52,108 nt of DNA from Caldilineaceae bacterium SB0664_bin_27 (GCA_009838625.1 VXRG01000054.1:1-52108); one strand, 5' to 3'; numbered from the stretch's first letter, positions 42,599-51,892 are shown. The notes: generated by a model not told the origin, from the sequence alone. Numbers and translations are program-made.

Positions 42599-43624
42599 CT
42601 ACTCCGGAGAAAACACCACTTTCACACCTTCGCGGCCCTCGAAAAGGTCAAAGGCTTGCTGCCATTCATCCAATGGAAGACGGTGGCTGATCAACGGACC
42701 GGTCCGGAGCTCTCCGGTCTGCAGAAGAGCCAGGGCTTTTCGCCAGGAACTGGCCACCGTGGCGAAGGTGCCCTGCACCTGCACCTCCTTGATGCAGACT
42801 TGCTCGAGATCCCACAGCACCGGCCTGCCGAAAAGACCCACCTGCACATATCGTCCTCTGTGCCGCACCAGCTCCAGAGCCGTCTGCGCCCCCGGCCCCG
42901 CCCCTGAACACTCGAACGAGATATCTGCGCCAAGCCCTTCAGTGCGCTCAGCTACGGCGTTCTGAAGGTCATCTTTGCCCGCGATCAGGGTCGCATCCGC
43001 TCCAAGCCTTTCCGCCAGTTCCAGGCGCGCCTCGTCCGTATCCGTCCCAATCACCAGGGCCCTGGCGCCCGCCGCCTTCACGACCTGCAGCATCATCAGC
43101 CCAATTGCGCCGGGCCCGGTGATTACCGCCAAGTCCCCCGGCTCCACCCTCGAGTTTTCCAGCGCGTGGACGCAGCAGGCCAGCGGCTCGGTCAATGCGC
43201 CCGCCCATTCGTCCACGCCTTCCGGCAGCAGATGAATGGACCGTTCCGGCACGAGCACGTAGCGCGCAAATGCCCCGTTGACTCCGCTTCCTATCGATGC
43301 TCGCTGAGGACAGTGATTCGGCATTCCCGCCTTGCAATAGGGACACAGGCCGCACAATGTATAGTATGGTTCACTGGTAACTGAACTGCCGGCAGTGTAT
43401 CGAGAAACACCGTTTCCCACATCCACGATCTTGCCAGCAACCTCGTGGCCAAGAATGACAGGCGGCCGGCAGGGATATTCGTCGTGATAAATGTGGGCGT
43501 CCGTACCGCAAAGGCCGGCGGCGGTCACTTCTATAACAAGATGGCCCGGGATCGCGCTGGGCTCCGGGGCATCGATCAGGCCCACCTGGCCTACGCCTGG
43601 CCGCAATTTGGCTACGCCTTTCAT
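42599..43624 (-). CDS. Zinc-dependent medium-chain alcohol/polyol dehydrogenase
   Basis: This 341-residue MDR-superfamily protein has catalytic-zinc ligands Cys39 (GLCGTDAH) and His60-Glu61 (GHEVAG). The four structural-zinc cysteines are Cys91, 94, 97 and 105 (CGLCPYCKAGMPNHC). The NAD-binding loop GPGAIGLMMLQ is near residue 170. It resembles threonine, sorbitol and L-idonate dehydrogenases. Start ATG 43624 follows CAGGAG. It lies 121 bases after the dioxygenase gene in transcription order, so a joint pathway is possible but not shown. Confidence 0.9.
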   Translation of the reverse strand: MKGVAKLRPGVGQVGLIDAPEPSAIPGHLVIEVTAAGLCGTDAHIYHDEYPCRPPVILGHEVAGKIVDVGNGVSRYTAGSSVTSEPYYTLCGLCPYCKAGMPNHCPQRASIGSGVNGAFARYVLVPERSIHLLPEGVDEWAGALTEPLACCVHALENSRVEPGDLAVITGPGAIGLMMLQVVKAAGARALVIGTDTDEARLELAERLGADATLIAGKDDLQNAVAERTEGLGADISFECSGAGPGAQTALELVRHRGRYVQVGLFGRPVLWDLEQVCIKEVQVQGTFATVASSWRKALALLQTGELRTGPLISHRLPLDEWQQAFDLFEGREGVKVVFSPE

Positions 43625-43745
43625 TCAGGTCTGCTCCTGAGAAATCGATCGCGCCGTCCCATTCTTCAAGAAGCCGTTCTCTCTGCCGGTTCTTCCACAA
43701 AAACAGTGCCTGACACCTTGCACAAAAGAATGTGCGGCGGCTACG

Positions 43746-44549
43746 TCATTCATGTGCAGAATAGATCACGGGGTTCAGCGGTGTGTCGATCTGTTCACCC
43801 AGCTGCGCGCCCGGCAGCCAGCGTTCCCAATCTCTCTGCTGACTCTCATTTTTGGGCGGGGCAACCCGCATCCCATCTTCCATGTAGATGATGGTCATTA
43901 CGGCCCGCATCCGATCGCTCCGGTTCGGCCCCGCTCGATGAAATGTCCAGCCGGAGTGAAAACTGATCTCCCCCATTGAAAAGGGAGTAACATATTTCGG
44001 ATAGTCATGCAAAGTGCCGCCGATCTTCCGTTCGCTCTCATCACTGATGGACAGATTCCGGTTCTTCAGCAACTTGTGGCTTCCGGTGCAAAACGAGAGC
44101 GGCCCCATCTCCAGTGGGACCTCCTGCAAGGGAATCCAGGCAGTGACCGTATTGTCATTTGCGAGAGGCCAGTAAAACTGGTCGACATGCCAGGGGGTAA
44201 AGCCGCCCCCCGGCTCTTTGTAAAGGGCCTGATCGTGATACATGCGGACACCGTCAACGCCCATGAGCTCGGCTGCGATTTTGCCTAGGCGGCGGCAGAG
44301 CACAAATCTCTTCACCTTATCACTGTGCTCCCAAAGATTCGGAATCTGTAGAAAGGCCTTCCCGTACGTGTTCCGTTCTTCCAAGGCCAACGTCTGCTGG
44401 TTCAGTGCATGAACCAGACGCGTAAACTCGGCCCCGTACTCTTGCAGCACAGCCGGCGACAGCACGTCCGGCAGTTTTACGAAGCCGTCGCGACGGTAGC
44501 AGGCGACCTGTTCATCGGTAAGAGGATAGTCGTTGCTCAATTCGTCCAT
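43746..44549 (-). CDS. Phytanoyl-CoA dioxygenase family Fe(II)/2-oxoglutarate oxygenase
   Basis: This 267-residue PhyH-family enzyme has iron ligands His121 and Asp123 (PWHVDQFYWPL) and His204 (GWTFHRAGPN). The 2-oxoglutarate-binding arginine is in the following RSDRMRAVM segment. Bacterial members hydroxylate diverse small molecules (ectoine, halogenation substrates, lipids). A minus-strand TATAAT at 44691-44686 gives a promoter about 130 bases upstream. Substrate cannot be predicted. Confidence 0.88.
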   Translation of the reverse strand: MDELSNDYPLTDEQVACYRRDGFVKLPDVLSPAVLQEYGAEFTRLVHALNQQTLALEERNTYGKAFLQIPNLWEHSDKVKRFVLCRRLGKIAAELMGVDGVRMYHDQALYKEPGGGFTPWHVDQFYWPLANDNTVTAWIPLQEVPLEMGPLSFCTGSHKLLKNRNLSISDESERKIGGTLHDYPKYVTPFSMGEISFHSGWTFHRAGPNRSDRMRAVMTIIYMEDGMRVAPPKNESQQRDWERWLPGAQLGEQIDTPLNPVIYSAHE

Positions 44550-44685
44550 CTTTATTCTCGTCCACAGACTTCAGTTTCGTTAAGTGGTTGTGCTGCAACG
44601 GGCGGAGGATACTGCGCCAAGCGGCGCCATCTGAAAGAGCATAAGTAAGCAGGCGCCCGGCAATTTACTGAATTCACGCTTCCCG

Positions 44686-44691
44686 ATTATA
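44686..44691 (-). promoter_or_regulatory. -10 box for the dioxygenase gene
   Basis: TATAAT on the minus strand, followed by CGG. No good -35 hexamer lies 16-18 bases upstream, so an activator or a different -35 may be needed. Confidence 0.4.
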
Positions 44692-44754
44692 ACTGATACC
44701 TACAGAAAGAGCATCCACCCGAAATTCAATGCTGCGGTCGAATGCCAAACCGTA

Positions 44755-44760
44755 TATAAT
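44755..44760 (+). promoter_or_regulatory. -10 box for the folKP operon
   Basis: Perfect TATAAT followed by CGG, about 100 bases before the folKP ATG. The -35 region is poor. It mirrors the minus-strand box at 44686. Confidence 0.42.
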
Positions 44761-44867
44761 CGGCCTGAGGCCCTGCCGGAACGGGGCCCGGGAAAGCAGG
44801 CGCTCCGAACCGAGGACCACGCCCAGCCTCCTCTCCTTCTACAGGCACTTGGGTCACTGGAAGAAAG

Positions 44868-46313
44868 ATGTCACACACAGCGTTCATTGCCCTGGGCAGC
44901 AACATCGGCAACCGAGCAGGCTATATCCACACTGCGCTGGATGCGATGTCGGCATATGCGTCTGTCTTGGAAACTTCTCACCTCTACGAGACAGTTCCGA
45001 TTCTCGTGACTGATCAGCCCCTCTTCTTGAACGCAGTCTGCAAAGTTTCCACGGACCTTACTCCTACGGAACTGCTATCTGCGGTCAAGCAGACCGAAGA
45101 CTCTCTGGGAAGAACGAAAACAGTCCGTTACGGTCCGCGCGAAGTCGACCTTGACATCCTATTTCATGACGACTCCGCTATTGAGACTCCCGACTTGACG
45201 ATCCCCCACGTGGGCATTCCTGAGCGGGACTTTGTGCTGGCCCCCCTCCTGGACGTGGACAAGGATCTGCGCCACCCCCGCCTGGGCGTGACCGTGCAGG
45301 AGCTCTGGCAGAGACTGCAAAAGCCTACACCGCCCCGGGTGATGCCGGTCGGCGACAGTTTGTGGTACTGGGGCCAGGGAACTAAAGTCATGGGCATTCT
45401 CAACATCACTCCGGACTCCTTTTCCGGGGACGGCCTCGCCGGCGCACACGATACGATGGGAGCAGCACTGGCGCAAGCCCGGCACTTTGTTGCCGCAGGG
45501 GCCGACGTCCTGGACATCGGCGGCTATTCCACGCGGCCCGGGCATGCTTACCTGGATTTCGAGGAGGAAGCCGGCCGGGTAGTTCCGGTAATCCGAGCCC
45601 TGCGCGATGCCCTGGACGTCCCTCTGTCGGTGGATACCTTTCGCGTCGAAGTCGCAGAGGAGGCCCTCGATTCCGGAGCCGCCTGGCTCAACGACGTGTC
45701 AGGTCTGCGACCGCCGCACCATGCGACCCATGCGACCTTCACTGGAAGGGAGGGAACCTCCCGCTCTACCCTCCACGGCCCTTCCGGTCCGAGCGGTATG
45801 GCCGCCCTTTCGGCTCGGCGCCGCGTTCCACTTGTTCTCATGCACAATCGCGCGCCGCTCCAAACCGACCCACCCCCCGTCGACCCACAGGGCGAACCTC
45901 CGACAGCACTTGACGATCCGGCGCAGGATATAGTGGCGGTTGTGCGTCAAGGACTTTCTGAGGCTCTGGAAGTCGCCCGTCTAAATGGAGTTCCCCGCTG
46001 GCACCGCATCATCGATCCAGGTATCGGGTTCGGCAAGACGCCTGCGGAGCACGCCGCTCTCATCTCCCGTCTGGAAGAACTTCAAGCGCTGGACTACCCA
46101 CTTCTTTTTGGCTGCTCCCGCAAGGGATTCCTGGGCAAAATGGCAGGAGGCGCCCCGGTCGATGACCGGCTGCCGGGAACGATCGCAGCCAATACCTTGG
46201 CCGTGGAGCGCGGGGCGCAGATCGTTCGCGTCCACGATGTTCTAGAGAATCTGCAAGCGATGCGGGTCGTCGACGCAATAATGGCGGGTTCACCCGACCG
46301 GACTCCCACTTGA
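44868..46313 (+). CDS. Fused FolK-FolP: HPPK plus dihydropteroate synthase
   Basis: This 481-residue bifunctional folate enzyme is cytoplasmic. Residues 1-160 are 6-hydroxymethyl-dihydropterin pyrophosphokinase (ALGSNIGNR, then RYGPREVDLDILF near 88-99). Residues 173-478 are dihydropteroate synthase (VMGILNITPDSFSGDG, DIGGYSTRPG, VDTF, NDVSG, RIIDPGIGFGKT, GCSRKGFLG). The pair makes dihydropteroate from the pterin alcohol and p-aminobenzoate. An insertion of about 29 residues (282-310) sits between NDVSGL and the strand PLVLMHNR, where most synthases have a short turn; its DNA holds a nine-base tandem repeat and a small inverted repeat. Active-site motifs are intact. Confidence 0.93.
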   Translation: MSHTAFIALGSNIGNRAGYIHTALDAMSAYASVLETSHLYETVPILVTDQPLFLNAVCKVSTDLTPTELLSAVKQTEDSLGRTKTVRYGPREVDLDILFHDDSAIETPDLTIPHVGIPERDFVLAPLLDVDKDLRHPRLGVTVQELWQRLQKPTPPRVMPVGDSLWYWGQGTKVMGILNITPDSFSGDGLAGAHDTMGAALAQARHFVAAGADVLDIGGYSTRPGHAYLDFEEEAGRVVPVIRALRDALDVPLSVDTFRVEVAEEALDSGAAWLNDVSGLRPPHHATHATFTGREGTSRSTLHGPSGPSGMAALSARRRVPLVLMHNRAPLQTDPPPVDPQGEPPTALDDPAQDIVAVVRQGLSEALEVARLNGVPRWHRIIDPGIGFGKTPAEHAALISRLEELQALDYPLLFGCSRKGFLGKMAGGAPVDDRLPGTIAANTLAVERGAQIVRVHDVLENLQAMRVVDAIMAGSPDRTPT

Positions 46314-46341
46314 TTTTCCCGAAAGAAGGAGCGGAACCACC

Positions 46342-46788
46342 ATGCGATATCCTCTGACCATGACCAGCCTCAGCGGACGCATTGCCGTGGTCGTCGGCGG
46401 CGGCGTCGTCGGCGAGCGCAAGGTGCGCAGCCTGCTGGCCGGTGACGTCCCCGTGCGCCTGGTCAGCCCATCCGCAACGGAGCAGATTGCGGCCTGGGCA
46501 GAATCCGGCGAGATCGAGTGGACGCGCCGGCGCTACCAGGACGGAGACTTGGATAATGCAGCTATCGTTTTCGCCGCAACCAGCGTGCGCGCGGTCAACC
46601 GGGAAGTAGGGGAGGCCGCGCACAGGAAGAATCTGTTGATAAACGTTGCCGACGCACCTGCCGAGGGGAACTTTCACTCTCCCGCGGTCACGCGACATGA
46701 AGATCTGATCGTCTCCGTCAGCACTTACACGGGTCAGCCCGGCATAGCCACATCGGCGCGCGACCGCATCGCTGCGTTGCTGGGATGA
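46342..46788 (+). CDS. Precorrin-2 dehydrogenase, short form (SirC/Met8-like)
   Basis: This 148-residue NAD-dependent enzyme oxidises precorrin-2 to sirohydrochlorin. The Rossmann motif VVVGGGVVGERKV lies at about 13-25, and NVADAPAEGNFHSPAVT contains the conserved aspartate region of the CysG N-terminal domain. It is shorter than Met8 or CysG, lacking the C-terminal helical domain, so chelation of iron must come from another protein. It lies directly upstream of the uroporphyrinogen methyltransferase gene. GAAGGAG precedes the ATG. Confidence 0.87.
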   Translation: MRYPLTMTSLSGRIAVVVGGGVVGERKVRSLLAGDVPVRLVSPSATEQIAAWAESGEIEWTRRRYQDGDLDNAAIVFAATSVRAVNREVGEAAHRKNLLINVADAPAEGNFHSPAVTRHEDLIVSVSTYTGQPGIATSARDRIAALLG

Positions 46789-46864
46789 GAGCATTGAACG
46801 CCGCGCCGCTTGTGGAATGGAATTGTCTCTCCGCGTACTGTCCCATTGGAAAGGGCAGCAGATC

Positions 46865-47653
46865 ATGAAGGGCAAAGCTTACCTGGTGGGCGCCGGGCCC
46901 GGGCGCGCCGACCTGATTAGCGTACGCGGCCTTGCTCTTCTGCGCGCCGCTGATGTCGTAATCCATGACCGGCTCATCGCCCGGGAACTCCTGGATGAAG
47001 TCGGCCACCAGGCCGAGCGAATCCATGTCGGCAAGCAGGGCTTTGGTCCCCGCACGATGCAGCAGGAAGATATCAACGCTCTGTTAGTCGATCGGGTAAA
47101 GGCAGGACTTCAGGTTGTGCGTTTGAAAGGCGGCGATGGCTTTGTCTTTGGACGGGGGGGCGAGGAGTGCGCGGCGCTTGCCGGCGCGGGGCTGCCCTTC
47201 GAAGTCGTGCCCGGCATCAGCGCGGCCATTGCTGCGCCCGCCTACGCCGGCATTCCCGTCACACATCGCGGTAAGGCGGGCTCTTTTGCAGTTGTAGCCG
47301 GTTTCGAAGATCCGACCAAAGAAGGGTCAAATACCGACTGGTTGGCGATGGCGAACACACCTACCCTGGTCGTTCTGATGGGGGTCCGTACCGCCGCCAA
47401 GATCTGTGACGCCCTGATGGCCCACGGTCGCGATCCGGCAACACCGGCTGCCGCAATTGCAAGCGCTACAACCATCCATCAGAAGGTGGCCCGCTCCACG
47501 GTGGCCGGACTGCCGGGGGCGATGGAATCGGCCGGTATAACTGCTCCGGCCGTACTCGTGTTCGGCGAGGTCGTCGCACTGCAGGACCAGCTCGCCTGGT
47601 TTGCGACCGAAGAAGGCGGAAGGGGCTTCGTCCCCCTCGTAGAGCCGGAATAA
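46865..47653 (+). CDS. cobA: Uroporphyrinogen-III C-methyltransferase
   Basis: This 262-residue SAM-dependent enzyme makes precorrin-2. Start is placed at the ATG at 46865 (GAAAGGG nearby), so the protein begins KGKAYLVGAGPGRADLIS, the usual SUMT opening; a longer start at 46817 is possible. Motifs: VIHDRL, VRLKGGDGFVFGRGGEE near residue 85, VVPGISAAIAAPAYAGIPVTHRG near 115. With the SirC-like gene upstream it forms the first two steps from uroporphyrinogen III to siroheme or cobalamin. Confidence 0.92.
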   Translation: MKGKAYLVGAGPGRADLISVRGLALLRAADVVIHDRLIARELLDEVGHQAERIHVGKQGFGPRTMQQEDINALLVDRVKAGLQVVRLKGGDGFVFGRGGEECAALAGAGLPFEVVPGISAAIAAPAYAGIPVTHRGKAGSFAVVAGFEDPTKEGSNTDWLAMANTPTLVVLMGVRTAAKICDALMAHGRDPATPAAAIASATTIHQKVARSTVAGLPGAMESAGITAPAVLVFGEVVALQDQLAWFATEEGGRGFVPLVEPE

Positions 47654-47726
47654 TGAACTGCGCAGATGAGACCCGGTCTGCAGATTAGCGCAAAGTCCAC
47701 AGTTCCTCCGTCCATACGACTTAAAG

Positions 47727-49370
47727 TTACTCGCGGTAATGGCACCCAACGCTATGCCGGTTGGCCCAGGCCGCGTTGGCCACAATGATCGCCGCACGCA
47801 CAGCATTGCGCAGCCCGATCAAGTCGTCGGTCAGGGCCTGGCTGCGGTAAAACCTCTCGATCTCGCTCTCCAGAGCCCGCAATTGGCGCACCGCGCGCGC
47901 CAGCCGGCGCGTAGTGCGGACCAGCCCGACATAGTTCCACATGATCTGTTGCAGCGCGCTCATATCCTGGCTGATCAGCGCCGGGTCGGCCGCGCCCTCC
48001 TCGGCGTAACTCCAAGACGGCATGTCGGCGTCGTCGTGGAAATCAACATGGGCCGGCCCAGGATCATCGTCCAGCGACAACCGTCTGCTCCCAGGGCCGC
48101 CCAGCTGTTCATCGCCACCATGCTTGAGCCGGGAAATGATGTGACGGGCGGCCCGCCGTCCCCACACCAGCCCTTCCAACAACGATGCACTGGCCAGCCG
48201 GTTGGCCCCATGCACGCCCGTACAGGAGACCTCTCCAACGCCATAGAGCTTGTCCACGGTCGAGCGTCCCCACTCGTCTACCCAGATACCACCGCAGAAG
48301 TAGTGGGCAGCTGGCACAACAGGCACCAGGTCAGAGCTGATATCCACGCCAAAGGCCAGCGAACGTTCCCGGATCGTTGGAAAGTGGGAAAGAATCTCGT
48401 CCCTTTCGATATACGTTCTGAGGTCCAAAAAGACGTTTGTCACGCCTCTGGACAAGATCTCGCGGTGAATGGAGCGGGCGACAACGTCGCGCGGCGCCAG
48501 ATCTTTCCATTCAGGCGCATGGTCCTGCATGAATGGCAGGCCATCACGGTGCACCAGCCGAGCGCCCGCGCCTCGCACGGCTTCGGAAACCAGGAAATGG
48601 ACCTGGCCCTGGTGATAAAACGCAGTCGGATGGAACTGGACGAACTCGGCGTTTATCACCCGGGCGCCTGCCCGATAGGCCATCGCCAAGCCGTCACCCC
48701 GCGCGCCGCGCGGATTGGTCGTTCGCAGGTAAATCTGCCCCAGCCCACCGGTTGCCAAAACCGTAAACTTGGCCAGCGCTCGTTTCACTTGCCCGCTGGC
48801 CTGCTCCAGGAGATACGCGCCGACGCAGGAACGGCGTTCATAGACTGCCAGGCGGTTGCGGCCATGATGGTCAGGCGTCAGCAGATCCACCGCTGTATGC
48901 CCGGTGAGCAGCACTACATTCGGGTGACTCTCCAGCGCCTGGATCAATGCCACCTCGATGCTTCTTCCGGTGGCGTCCGCTGCGTGGGTGATACGGGGCA
49001 GGCTGTGCCCTCCTTCCAGGGCCAGTGACAACTCACCATCCGGTCCCCGATCGAAGGCGACCGGCGCGCGCTTCATTAATATGTCCCGCACGGCACCCGG
49101 CCCTTCATCAGCCAGAATACTGACCGCGGCAGGGCTGCAATGGCCTGCGCCGGCACGCCGCAGGTCCTCCGCCAACAGGGTAGCCGAATCATCTTTGCCA
49201 ACGTAGATGATCCCGCCCTGGGCCATGTAAGTGTTTGAGTTTTGTGGCTTTTCCCCGCGGGTAACCAACGTCACCGGAATGCCGGCGTCAGCCAGCTCCA
49301 GCGCGGTAGTGGCCCCGGCGATGCCGGAGCCGATGATCAGGACGTCGCACTGCAGCAGGTCATCCGGCAT
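47727..49370 (-). CDS. nadB: L-aspartate oxidase
   Basis: This 547-residue FAD enzyme oxidises L-aspartate to iminoaspartate for NAD synthesis. The FAD motif GSGIAGATTALELADAG is at the N-terminus, with SNTYMAQGGI following as in NadB. The family segment LVPVVPAAHYFCGGIWVDEWGR is near residue 345, and the helical C-terminus contains MWNYVGLVRTTRRL. It is the third gene of a nadC-nadA-nadB operon on the minus strand. Its 3' end faces cobA across 73 bases. The start ATG 49370 lacks a clear ribosome site. Confidence 0.95.
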   Translation of the reverse strand: MPDDLLQCDVLIIGSGIAGATTALELADAGIPVTLVTRGEKPQNSNTYMAQGGIIYVGKDDSATLLAEDLRRAGAGHCSPAAVSILADEGPGAVRDILMKRAPVAFDRGPDGELSLALEGGHSLPRITHAADATGRSIEVALIQALESHPNVVLLTGHTAVDLLTPDHHGRNRLAVYERRSCVGAYLLEQASGQVKRALAKFTVLATGGLGQIYLRTTNPRGARGDGLAMAYRAGARVINAEFVQFHPTAFYHQGQVHFLVSEAVRGAGARLVHRDGLPFMQDHAPEWKDLAPRDVVARSIHREILSRGVTNVFLDLRTYIERDEILSHFPTIRERSLAFGVDISSDLVPVVPAAHYFCGGIWVDEWGRSTVDKLYGVGEVSCTGVHGANRLASASLLEGLVWGRRAARHIISRLKHGGDEQLGGPGSRRLSLDDDPGPAHVDFHDDADMPSWSYAEEGAADPALISQDMSALQQIMWNYVGLVRTTRRLARAVRQLRALESEIERFYRSQALTDDLIGLRNAVRAAIIVANAAWANRHSVGCHYRE

Positions 49371-49479
49371 GGGTGCTGACTGAAAGAGGGTACTACAATT
49401 TCAGGTGACTCGTCTCCGTCATCACTTCCCGAACACGACACGCAGATTAGAGAACAGGCAAATGGGAATATGCCGACGG

Positions 49480-50643
49480 TTAACCAATCTCTACCATCCG
49501 CTGGACCGAACGCGCCGCCCTGGCCAGGATCTCATCGGGAACAGTGATCTCGTACTGCATCTTTTCCAGCGCAGCCAGGGTATCTTCCATCGTTATCTGG
49601 CCCATATGGGGGCAACGGACGGAGCAGAGCCGCAACATCTCCTTGTCCGGGTTGGCGCCAATGATATTGTCCCCCATGGAACACTCGGTCAGCAGCAGGT
49701 AACGAGGGGCGTCAGTCTGTTCGACGTGGCGGATCATTGCCGACGTGCTGCCTGTGAAGTCCGATTCTGCAACAACCTCCGGGCTGCATTCGGGGTGGGA
49801 GAGGATCACTGCATCGGGAAACTCGGCTCGCACTCGCCGGATGTCGTCCACGGTGAACTTGTCGTGGACCTCGCAACGCCCATGCCATCCGATCAGGTCG
49901 AATTCCTCCGATTCCAGGGGAATGATCGGGTGGCCGGTCTCCTGATCGCGGCGGAACGTCGGCTGGGGTTCGAGAGTCACCGGCACGGGATCCATTTGGT
50001 CGACGCTATTCGATTCGCCCCCGGCGGCCGCAGGAAAGATAATCTTCTTGCCTGTCTCCTCAGCAACGTTCTTGGCCAGGTACTCATCGGGCAGGAAAAT
50101 GACCCGCTCCGAGTCCAGCGAGTTGACCACCGCGACCGCGTTGCCGCTCGTGCAGCAGATGTCAGTCTCCGCTTTGACGTCGGCATAGGTGTTTACATAG
50201 GTCACCACCGGCACGCCGGGATACTGCTCTTTGAGATGCCTCACATCCTCCGCAGATATGCTGGCGGCCAGTGAGCACCCTGCCTTTTCGGCCGGCAGGA
50301 GTACGGTCTTGTCTGGGCTGAGAATCTTGGCAGTCTCCGCCATGAACTCCACGCCGCAGAAGACGATCACGTCCTTATCGGTCTGCGCTGCCATCCGGCT
50401 GAGATAGAGAGAGTCGCCGACGAAGTCCGGGATCGAGTGGAATAGAGCCGCCTCCATGTAGTTGTGCCCGAGGATGACAGCGTTGCGTTCCTTCTTTAGA
50501 CGGTTTATCTGCGCCGCGATTTCGGCCTTGATGCGCAACTCTACGTCAAGGGTCACGTTGTGGAGCTTGCGTGCAAGCGCTTCGTACATCAACCTGGCAT
50601 CGGTGATTTCCGCCATTGGGGCTGCCAGTGTTGCAGTCGTCAT
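49480..50643 (-). CDS. nadA: Quinolinate synthase A
   Basis: This 387-residue [4Fe-4S] enzyme condenses iminoaspartate with dihydroxyacetone phosphate. Cluster cysteines are in AGCSLAASI, WHGRCEVHDKF and RCPHMGQIT, the last near residue 345. VILGHNYMEAALFHSIPDFVGDS opens the first domain. About 40 extra residues (GGESNSVDQMDPVPVTLEP onward) lie between KKIIFP and the middle cysteine relative to the compact E. coli type; longer forms are known in other phyla. ATG 50643 follows GAGG. It is the second gene of the NAD operon. Confidence 0.95.
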   Translation of the reverse strand: MTTATLAAPMAEITDARLMYEALARKLHNVTLDVELRIKAEIAAQINRLKKERNAVILGHNYMEAALFHSIPDFVGDSLYLSRMAAQTDKDVIVFCGVEFMAETAKILSPDKTVLLPAEKAGCSLAASISAEDVRHLKEQYPGVPVVTYVNTYADVKAETDICCTSGNAVAVVNSLDSERVIFLPDEYLAKNVAEETGKKIIFPAAAGGESNSVDQMDPVPVTLEPQPTFRRDQETGHPIIPLESEEFDLIGWHGRCEVHDKFTVDDIRRVRAEFPDAVILSHPECSPEVVAESDFTGSTSAMIRHVEQTDAPRYLLLTECSMGDNIIGANPDKEMLRLCSVRCPHMGQITMEDTLAALEKMQYEITVPDEILARAARSVQRMVEIG

Positions 50644-50706
50644 TGGTGCTACCTCGCTTTTAGGGTTCGCGGTCGGCGTCCACCCGCACTCTTCATTTGG
50701 AGAGCC

Positions 50707-51639
50707 TTAAACCGCCATCTCCAAGTCGAAACTGATGTCGAGCGCGGGAACCGAATGGGTGAGCGCACCGACAGAAATATAGTCTACACCTGTAGCGGCA
50801 ATCGCCGCGACGTTCTCCAGGCTTACGCCGCCGGAGGCTTCAAGAGGCGTCCGACCGGCGGTGATGGAAACAGCCTGTCTGATCTGTTCGGAGTCCATGT
50901 TGTCGAGCAGGATTCGGTCTACATCAAGCGCGAGAGCTTCTTCCAACTGTGTCAGATCCGCTACTTCGACCTCGATCTCCATTCCCTCGTACCGTCCCCG
51001 GATTCCCTGCACAGCCGGCGAAATGCCCCCGGCCGCGGCAATGTGATTGTCCTTGACAAGCGCCATGTCGAAGAGACCAAAGCGGTGATTCAACCCCCCT
51101 CCCAGGGTTACCGCCCTCTTGTCGAACAGACGCAGTCCCGGCACGGTCTTGCGTGTGTCGAGGATAACTGCCTTCGTGCCCCGGGCCGCCTCAACGTAGC
51201 TTCGGGTCAATGTCGCAATTCCCGACATGCGCTGCACAAAGTTCAGTGCCACTCTTTCGGCCGTCAGCAGGAGTTGTGCGTGGCCGGAGGCACTGGCAAT
51301 TACAGTACCCGCTTCAACTCGCGCCCCATCTTTTACTATGGGGCAAAACTGAACCGACTGACAAGCGCTCTCTTTCGACGCTGGCGAGCGGTTTCTGTTC
51401 TCTCCATTCTCCCGTAGCGGTCCAGCATTGCCTACCGATGAATGCCTTTCAGCAAGCAGGCCATAGGTCAAAGTGACGACCTCCATACCTGCGATGATCC
51501 CTGAACTCTTTGCCAGGAATCGACCTCTGGCCTGCGTCTCCCGCGGGATCGTTGCCAGCGTAGTCACGTCCCCACTGCCGATATCTTCCTTCAGTGCCAG
51601 CAGAACCGCCGGCCTGGCTTGCTCCACGAAATCGTTCAC
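50707..51639 (-). CDS. nadC: Nicotinate-nucleotide pyrophosphorylase (quinolinate phosphoribosyltransferase)
   Basis: This 310-residue enzyme converts quinolinate and PRPP to nicotinate mononucleotide. Start GTG 51639 with GAGG upstream. Motifs: EDIGSGDVTT near residue 18, NFVQRMSGIATLT, ILDTRKTVPGLR, GGGLNHRFGLFD and LEASGGVSLENV. Residues 64-95 (Ser/Asn/Arg-rich, around ENGENRNRSPASKES) are an insertion of about 30 residues before VKDGARVEAGTV that typical NadC proteins lack. Catalytic residues are intact. First gene of the NAD operon. Confidence 0.94.
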   Translation of the reverse strand: MNDFVEQARPAVLLALKEDIGSGDVTTLATIPRETQARGRFLAKSSGIIAGMEVVTLTYGLLAERHSSVGNAGPLRENGENRNRSPASKESACQSVQFCPIVKDGARVEAGTVIASASGHAQLLLTAERVALNFVQRMSGIATLTRSYVEAARGTKAVILDTRKTVPGLRLFDKRAVTLGGGLNHRFGLFDMALVKDNHIAAAGGISPAVQGIRGRYEGMEIEVEVADLTQLEEALALDVDRILLDNMDSEQIRQAVSITAGRTPLEASGGVSLENVAAIAATGVDYISVGALTHSVPALDISFDLEMAV

Positions 51640-51772
51640 GTTCGCTTCCTCTAAAGGAGGCGGATCCTGCCGTGTCTGCAGATCGAAAAAGGCTTTGCCG
51701 CGTAGAATACCACCAGCGCGAAGAATCCACCAAACGAGCCGTCAAAAACGGGTGCATCCCGGATTTGGGGTT

Positions 51773-51892
51773 GGAACAAAGACGAGGCGCGAGGAACGGG
51801 AACTGCCGGCGCCTCTGCAGGAGATTGGAATGCGGGCTGGCCGCGGTGTTGTCGTTGGTTGAATCATATGGGAGTTCGTCACTTTTTGGGAT
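51773..51892 (+). repeat. Right copy of the long inverted repeat
   Basis: Inverted relative to bases 1-121; the 90-base core (51773-51862) is 84 percent identical by my count. Both copies point outward from the 51-kb interval. The shared open frame ends RAGRGVVVG and a stop in each. Weaker similarity continues upstream to about 51742. Confidence 0.8.

Larger units (their letters stand above)
44550..44867. other. 318-base divergent promoter region
   Basis: The stretch separates the dioxygenase (minus) from folKP (plus). It contains two outward-facing TATAATCGG boxes about 70 bases apart and no gene that I can see. Confidence 0.6.

Noticed and set aside
47654..47726. Possible terminator between cobA and nadB
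   Set aside because: Only a five-bp interrupted palindrome (AGACC-C-GGTCT) is present, too weak to call.
51640..51740. Possible promoter or NAD-responsive element before nadC
   Set aside because: A minus-strand TTGACG and TATTCT exist but are about 29 bases apart; no recognisable operator or riboswitch structure was seen.
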